Assembly: GCA_902766345.1 (NCBI GenBank) | Contig: CACXDK010000222.1 | Span: 1-9,939 of the forward strand | Direction: 5' to 3' | Origin: an uncultured Spirochaetaceae bacterium | Lineage (GTDB): Bacteria > Spirochaetota > Spirochaetia > Treponematales > Treponemataceae | Length of the DNA: 9,939 nt | Part shown: positions 7,480 through 9,939 of the stretch, piece by piece | How the letters are laid out: each line of letters opens with the position of its first letter | Numbering within the stretch: position 1 is the stretch's first letter | Made by a program: the position numbers and the translations under genes | The notes under the pieces: generated by a model | What the model was told of the DNA's origin: nothing | The model's input: the letters and a program-made list of their open reading frames with translations, nothing else | Databases searched by the model: none

Positions 7480-7513
7480 AATATAATTTTTAGCATAAAA
7501 AGACAGACGATTT
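7480..7513 (-). promoter_or_regulatory. Predicted gabT operon promoter
   Basis: Reading leftward, TATATT (7485-7480) starts exactly 28 bases after the end of the operator at 7514. No recognisable -35 lies at the usual distance, as expected of an activator-dependent promoter. The predicted leader is about 40 bases. A TTAGCAC heptamer (7458-7464, GTGCTAA on the transcribed strand) follows the -10 by 15 bases, as it does in the potD leader. Confidence 0.58.
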
Positions 7514-7530
7514 GTGTGCATTTTGCACAA
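7514..7530. promoter_or_regulatory. Palindromic operator 2, probable PucR-family regulator binding site
   Basis: GTGTGCA-TTT-TGCACAA is the reverse complement of operator 1 with one changed base. The inner TGTGCA-TTT-TGCACA is a perfect inverted repeat. It lies between divergent gabT and aldH and is 28 bases from a -10 box on both sides. A further half-site TTGTGCA at 7541-7547 sits in the -35 region of aldH, so a second regulator subunit or dimer may contact it. Function is inferred from conservation and geometry. Confidence 0.72.
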
Positions 7531-7540
7531 ACAAAACTGC

Positions 7541-7564
7541 TTGTGCAAATGTTTTTCATATAGT
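7541..7564 (+). promoter_or_regulatory. Predicted aldH promoter with operator half-site in the -35 region
   Basis: TATAGT (7559-7564) begins 28 bases after operator 2. The expected -35 positions hold only CTGCTT-like sequence, and the half-site TTGTGCA (7541-7547) overlaps this zone. The predicted start is near 7571, about ten bases before the leader hairpin. Confidence 0.58.
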
Positions 7565-7579
7565 AGTATCTAAAACGTC

Positions 7580-7624
7580 AATGGCGATGAGTCCGTTTAA
7601 ATACGGATTTATCGCCATTTTTTT
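7580..7624 (+). terminator. Leader hairpin followed by T7 (terminator-like) ahead of aldH
   Basis: Arm ATGGCGATGAGTCCGT (7581-7596) pairs along all 16 bases, with two G-U pairs, to ACGGATTTATCGCCAT (7603-7618) around a TTAAAT loop. Seven Ts follow (7618-7624). It has the form of an intrinsic terminator read rightward only, because the other strand has no T tract. No rightward gene lies upstream in this divergent region, so it cannot end an upstream gene. It must act in the aldH leader as an attenuator, or end a short RNA of about 50 bases. Confidence 0.75.
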
Positions 7625-7647
7625 ATGTTCGTAGAAGGAGGTTATAC

Positions 7648-9126
7648 ATGGAAGCTAAGAAATTTTTTATTGATGGAAAATGGGTGGAAGGTTCTGAACG
7701 AAAGACACTGGATGTAATTAACCCTGCAAATGGTACTGTCATTGCAAAAATATATGAGTCTTCAATAGAGGACACAAGAAAAGCCATTGCCAGTGCAAAA
7801 AAGTCTTTCTATAAGACTCGTGAATGGCGCGACATGGATAGTCAGATGCGCGGTGACATAATCCTTAAAATTGCAGACTTAATGGAACGGGATTCTGCAA
7901 TGCTTGCAGAAATGGACTGCCTTGACTGCGGAAAACCTTTGCGAGAAGCAGAGGGCGATGTATCGGATGCAATCCACTGCTTCCGATATTATGCAGGTGC
8001 ATTAAAGATGCCTTATGGCGGAGGTTATGACGTTAACGCAGGATTCGGTAAGATGCATTCCTATACTGTTCATGAGCCTGTAGGTGTTGTCGCCCAGATT
8101 ACTCCATGGAACTATCCTCTATTGATGAGCTGCTGGAAGCTTGCACCTGCCCTTGCTGCAGGAAACAGCATTGTGTTTAAGCCTAGTCCTAAAGCTCCGC
8201 TTTCAACCATTCACTTGTTTGAGATTTTTGAGGAAGCAGGACTTCCTTCAGGATGTGCAAACCTTTTGCAGGGAGATGCAGATGTGGGAACTGAAATGGG
8301 AGAGAATAAAGACGTTGACATGATTGCATTTACAGGCTCAACAAAAGTAGGTCAAAGCCTTATGCGGAGTGCTGCAACAAACATAAAGAAAATTGGACTA
8401 GAGCTTGGAGGAAAGTCTCCTAACATAATATTTGCCGATGCAGATATTGATGCAGCTGTAGAATGGGCAATGATAGGCATTTTCTTTAATCAAGGGGAAG
8501 TCTGTGCCGCAGGCTCACGCATTATAATAGAAGAAAGCATTCATGATGAATTTGTTTCAAAGCTCAAGGCAAGAGCAGAGCGCATGACAATTGGGGATCC
8601 TATGTCGAATCCAGACATAGGACCTTTGATTACGGAAAAGGATATGAATAAAGTTCTTTCCTACATTCAGTCTGGAATTGACGAAGGTGCAACGCTTGTC
8701 TGTGGTGGCAAACGTTATACGGAAAACGGATGCAAGAACGGCTATTATGTGCTTCCAACAATATTTGACAGATGTACAAGCGACATGAAGATTGTACGGG
8801 AGGAAATATTTGGACCTGTCGTTTCTGTTCAGACTTTTAAGACAGAACAGGAAGCCATTGACATTGCAAACGATACTCCTTATGGTCTTGCAGGAGGTGT
8901 ATTTACGAAAGATGTAGGTCGTGCACACAGAGTCATAAGTGAGCTGAGGGCTGGAATTACTTGGATTAACTGTTTTGCACCTACATTCAACGAAGCTCCT
9001 TGGGGAGGGTACAAAATGAGCGGAATTGGACGTGAGCTTGGAATCCACGGACTTGAAGAGTATCAGGAGGTAAAGCAGATAAACATTAACATTGGAGGCG
9101 GAAGCCCAGGATGGTATGCAAATTAA
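7648..9126 (+). CDS. Aminoaldehyde (gamma-aminobutyraldehyde / betaine-aldehyde type) dehydrogenase
   Basis: NAD(P)-dependent aldehyde dehydrogenase of 492 residues, cytoplasmic. The catalytic set is complete: TPWNYP with N155, K178 in FKPSP, E252 in ELGGKSP, nucleophile C286 in GEVCAAGSR, and EEIFGPV near residue 390. The C-terminus (GGGSPGWYAN) and overall pattern resemble BADH/GbsA and aminobutyraldehyde dehydrogenases more than succinic semialdehyde dehydrogenase (GabD). By context it would oxidise 4-aminobutanal made by the downstream aminotransferase to GABA, the substrate of GabT. Betaine aldehyde is an alternative substrate that sequence alone cannot exclude. AGGAGG lies 6 bases before the ATG. 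The leader carries an operator-linked promoter and a terminator-like hairpin. The next gene starts 108 bases downstream. Confidence 0.88.
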   Translation: MEAKKFFIDGKWVEGSERKTLDVINPANGTVIAKIYESSIEDTRKAIASAKKSFYKTREWRDMDSQMRGDIILKIADLMERDSAMLAEMDCLDCGKPLREAEGDVSDAIHCFRYYAGALKMPYGGGYDVNAGFGKMHSYTVHEPVGVVAQITPWNYPLLMSCWKLAPALAAGNSIVFKPSPKAPLSTIHLFEIFEEAGLPSGCANLLQGDADVGTEMGENKDVDMIAFTGSTKVGQSLMRSAATNIKKIGLELGGKSPNIIFADADIDAAVEWAMIGIFFNQGEVCAAGSRIIIEESIHDEFVSKLKARAERMTIGDPMSNPDIGPLITEKDMNKVLSYIQSGIDEGATLVCGGKRYTENGCKNGYYVLPTIFDRCTSDMKIVREEIFGPVVSVQTFKTEQEAIDIANDTPYGLAGGVFTKDVGRAHRVISELRAGITWINCFAPTFNEAPWGGYKMSGIGRELGIHGLEEYQEVKQININIGGGSPGWYAN

Positions 9127-9141
9127 CACTGTTAATAACTG

Positions 9142-9171
9142 TTGACACTTAATTTATAAAAATGCTATAGT
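9142..9171 (+). promoter_or_regulatory. Predicted patA promoter, consensus -35 and extended -10
   Basis: TTGACA (9142-9147), an 18-base spacer and TATAGT (9166-9171) preceded by TGC (extended -10) make the best promoter in the window. No operator palindrome is present, unlike the three other catabolic and transport promoters. The predicted start is near 9178. A direct repeat ACTGTT (9128-9133 and 9138-9143) flanks it and has no known meaning. Confidence 0.65.
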
Positions 9172-9181
9172 AAAAACATCG

Positions 9182-9218
9182 AAGGCGATAACCGTTAAAG
9201 CGGTTATCGCCTTTTTTT
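9182..9218 (+). terminator. Hairpin followed by T7 between aldH and patA, at the 5' end of the predicted patA leader
   Basis: GGCGATAACCG (9184-9194) pairs perfectly with CGGTTATCGCC (9201-9211) around TTAAAG, extended by two A-T pairs into a T7 run (9212-9218). It is a textbook intrinsic terminator, 57 bases after the aldH stop. It could simply end the aldH transcript. However, it lies downstream of the patA promoter, so patA transcription must also pass through it. It shares its GGCGAT/ATCGCC outer stem and TTAAA loop with the aldH leader hairpin. Confidence 0.82.
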
Positions 9219-9234
9219 GTTTTAAGGGGTGTAT

Positions 9235-9939
9235 ATGTCAAAAGAAAGCTACGGCAGAGTTTCTAAAGATTTGGAAAAGGTTATAAGTTTTATTAAGTCA
9301 GATTCCATTGACGATGAAACAAAGGAAAAAATAACAGAACAGACATTAAGCTATTTTGACAATTATGTAAGTCCCGGTTGGTTAAAATATCGAAAATCGG
9401 TGTCTACAAATGATGCTGTAATAGAATGGAGTGATCACGATGCTGTATGTGAAGGACTTTATGGTGAAAAATTCATAGACTGCCTGGGAGGATTTGGAAT
9501 CTATACATGTGGTCATCGCAATTCTGAAATTCTTGAAACTGTAAAAGCTCAGCTTGAACATCAGGCTCTTCATTCTCAGGAACTCTTAGATCCATTGCGT
9601 GGATATCTTGCAAAAGCAATGGCAGACATTACGCCAGGTGACTTAAAGTACTGCTTTTTTACAAACGGTGGTGCAGAAGCAAACGAAATGGCACTTAAGC
9701 TGGCAAGAATCTCAACTGGAGGGAAATGGTTTATCTCGGCAATTCACGGCTTTCACGGAAAATCGTTAGGAGCATTGTCCGTAACAGGAAAAGACACATA
9801 CCGCAAGCCTTACATGCCGATGATTCAGCAGGTGCTTCATGTTCAGTACGGTAAGACAAAGGCCATGGAACGCTCAATACAGAACCTTTTGAGCGTAGGA
9901 GAAAGCATTGCTGGCATTATCGTGGAGCCAATTCAGGGC
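9235..9939 (+). CDS. patA: Putrescine aminotransferase (N-terminal part, runs off the right edge)
   Basis: The first 235 residues of a class III PLP aminotransferase very close to E. coli YgjG/PatA (459 residues by recollection). Matching blocks are SPGWLKYRKSV (46-56), FIDCLGGFGI (80-89), HSQELLDPLR (113-122), NGGAEA (144-149), GFHGKSLGALSVTGK (172-186), YRKPYMP (189-195) and EPIQG at the edge. The PLP lysine lies outside the window. The reaction would be putrescine plus 2-oxoglutarate to 4-aminobutanal (cyclising to pyrroline) plus glutamate, feeding the upstream dehydrogenase. The ATG is chosen because AAGGGGTG lies just upstream and the N-terminus aligns with YgjG. It has its own strong promoter, followed by a terminator-like hairpin. 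Confidence 0.9.
   Translation, partial: MSKESYGRVSKDLEKVISFIKSDSIDDETKEKITEQTLSYFDNYVSPGWLKYRKSVSTNDAVIEWSDHDAVCEGLYGEKFIDCLGGFGIYTCGHRNSEILETVKAQLEHQALHSQELLDPLRGYLAKAMADITPGDLKYCFFTNGGAEANEMALKLARISTGGKWFISAIHGFHGKSLGALSVTGKDTYRKPYMPMIQQVLHVQYGKTKAMERSIQNLLSVGESIAGIIVEPIQG

Noticed and set aside
7580..7624. Possible known riboswitch (mini-ykkC/guanidine or another class) in the aldH leader
   Set aside because: There is only one simple hairpin with a T run. The tandem hairpins and ACG-type loops of mini-ykkC are absent, and there is no aptamer-sized structure.
7625..7720. Short upstream ATG frame (ATG at 7625) overlapping the start of aldH out of frame
   Set aside because: It begins right after the T run with no ribosome site and reads through the aldH Shine-Dalgarno; probably not translated.
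7648..9126. Reading the dehydrogenase as the missing succinic semialdehyde dehydrogenase (GabD)
   Set aside because: The C-terminal and active-site pattern is closer to the betaine/aminoaldehyde dehydrogenase group, and the neighbouring patA needs an aminobutanal dehydrogenase. I keep a minor chance that it serves both.
8557..9129. 190-codon open frame on the minus strand inside the aldehyde dehydrogenase gene
   Set aside because: It is antisense to a well-conserved enzyme, has no recognisable domain and no ribosome site; it is a shadow of the real frame.

Overview
This window is a putrescine/polyamine uptake and breakdown locus from a bacterium of roughly 40% GC (judged by eye). The genes have strong AGGAGG-type ribosome sites and short operon gaps, and the solute-binding protein is a lipoprotein with an L-S-S-C lipobox. 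That fits a Treponema-like spirochaete or a Clostridia-type Firmicute. I cannot separate these from the sequence alone, so the taxonomic guess is weak.

Layout. On the left, potD-potB-potC run leftward (binding protein and two permeases; potC runs off the window at base 1). A PucR-family regulator runs rightward from the shared divergent region (2204-2335). It collides tail to tail, with a 4-base overlap, with a leftward operon gabT - potA1 - PII-like gene - potA2 (7432 down to 3523). To the right of a second divergent region (7433-7647), an aminoaldehyde dehydrogenase gene and a putrescine aminotransferase gene (cut at the right edge) run rightward.

How the genes fit together. PotABCD would import putrescine or a related polyamine. 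The PatA-type aminotransferase converts putrescine plus 2-oxoglutarate to 4-aminobutanal and glutamate, the aldehyde dehydrogenase oxidises this to GABA, and GabT makes succinic semialdehyde plus a second glutamate. No succinic semialdehyde dehydrogenase is visible; it may lie outside. A PII-family protein with an altered T-loop sits between two PotA ATPases and could couple transport to energy or nitrogen state.

Regulation. The most striking signal is a 17-bp palindrome, TTGTGCA-AAA-TGCACAA, in the potD/pucR region, with a near-identical copy (16 consecutive identical bases) in the gabT/aldH region. In three directions (potD, gabT, aldH) it ends exactly 28 nt upstream of a good -10 box, and each of those promoters lacks a good -35. 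In the fourth direction (pucR) it overlaps the -35, and the predicted start falls on the pucR ATG, which has no Shine-Dalgarno. This predicts PucR-dependent activation of three operons and autorepression of a leaderless pucR message. A second novelty is a pair of related hairpin-plus-T7 elements sharing a GGCGAT/ATCGCC outer stem and a TTAAA loop. They sit at the very 5' ends of the predicted aldH and patA transcripts and look like leader terminators.

No tRNA, rRNA, CRISPR array, insertion sequence or phage feature was seen, and there is no gene-free stretch longer than about 215 bases.
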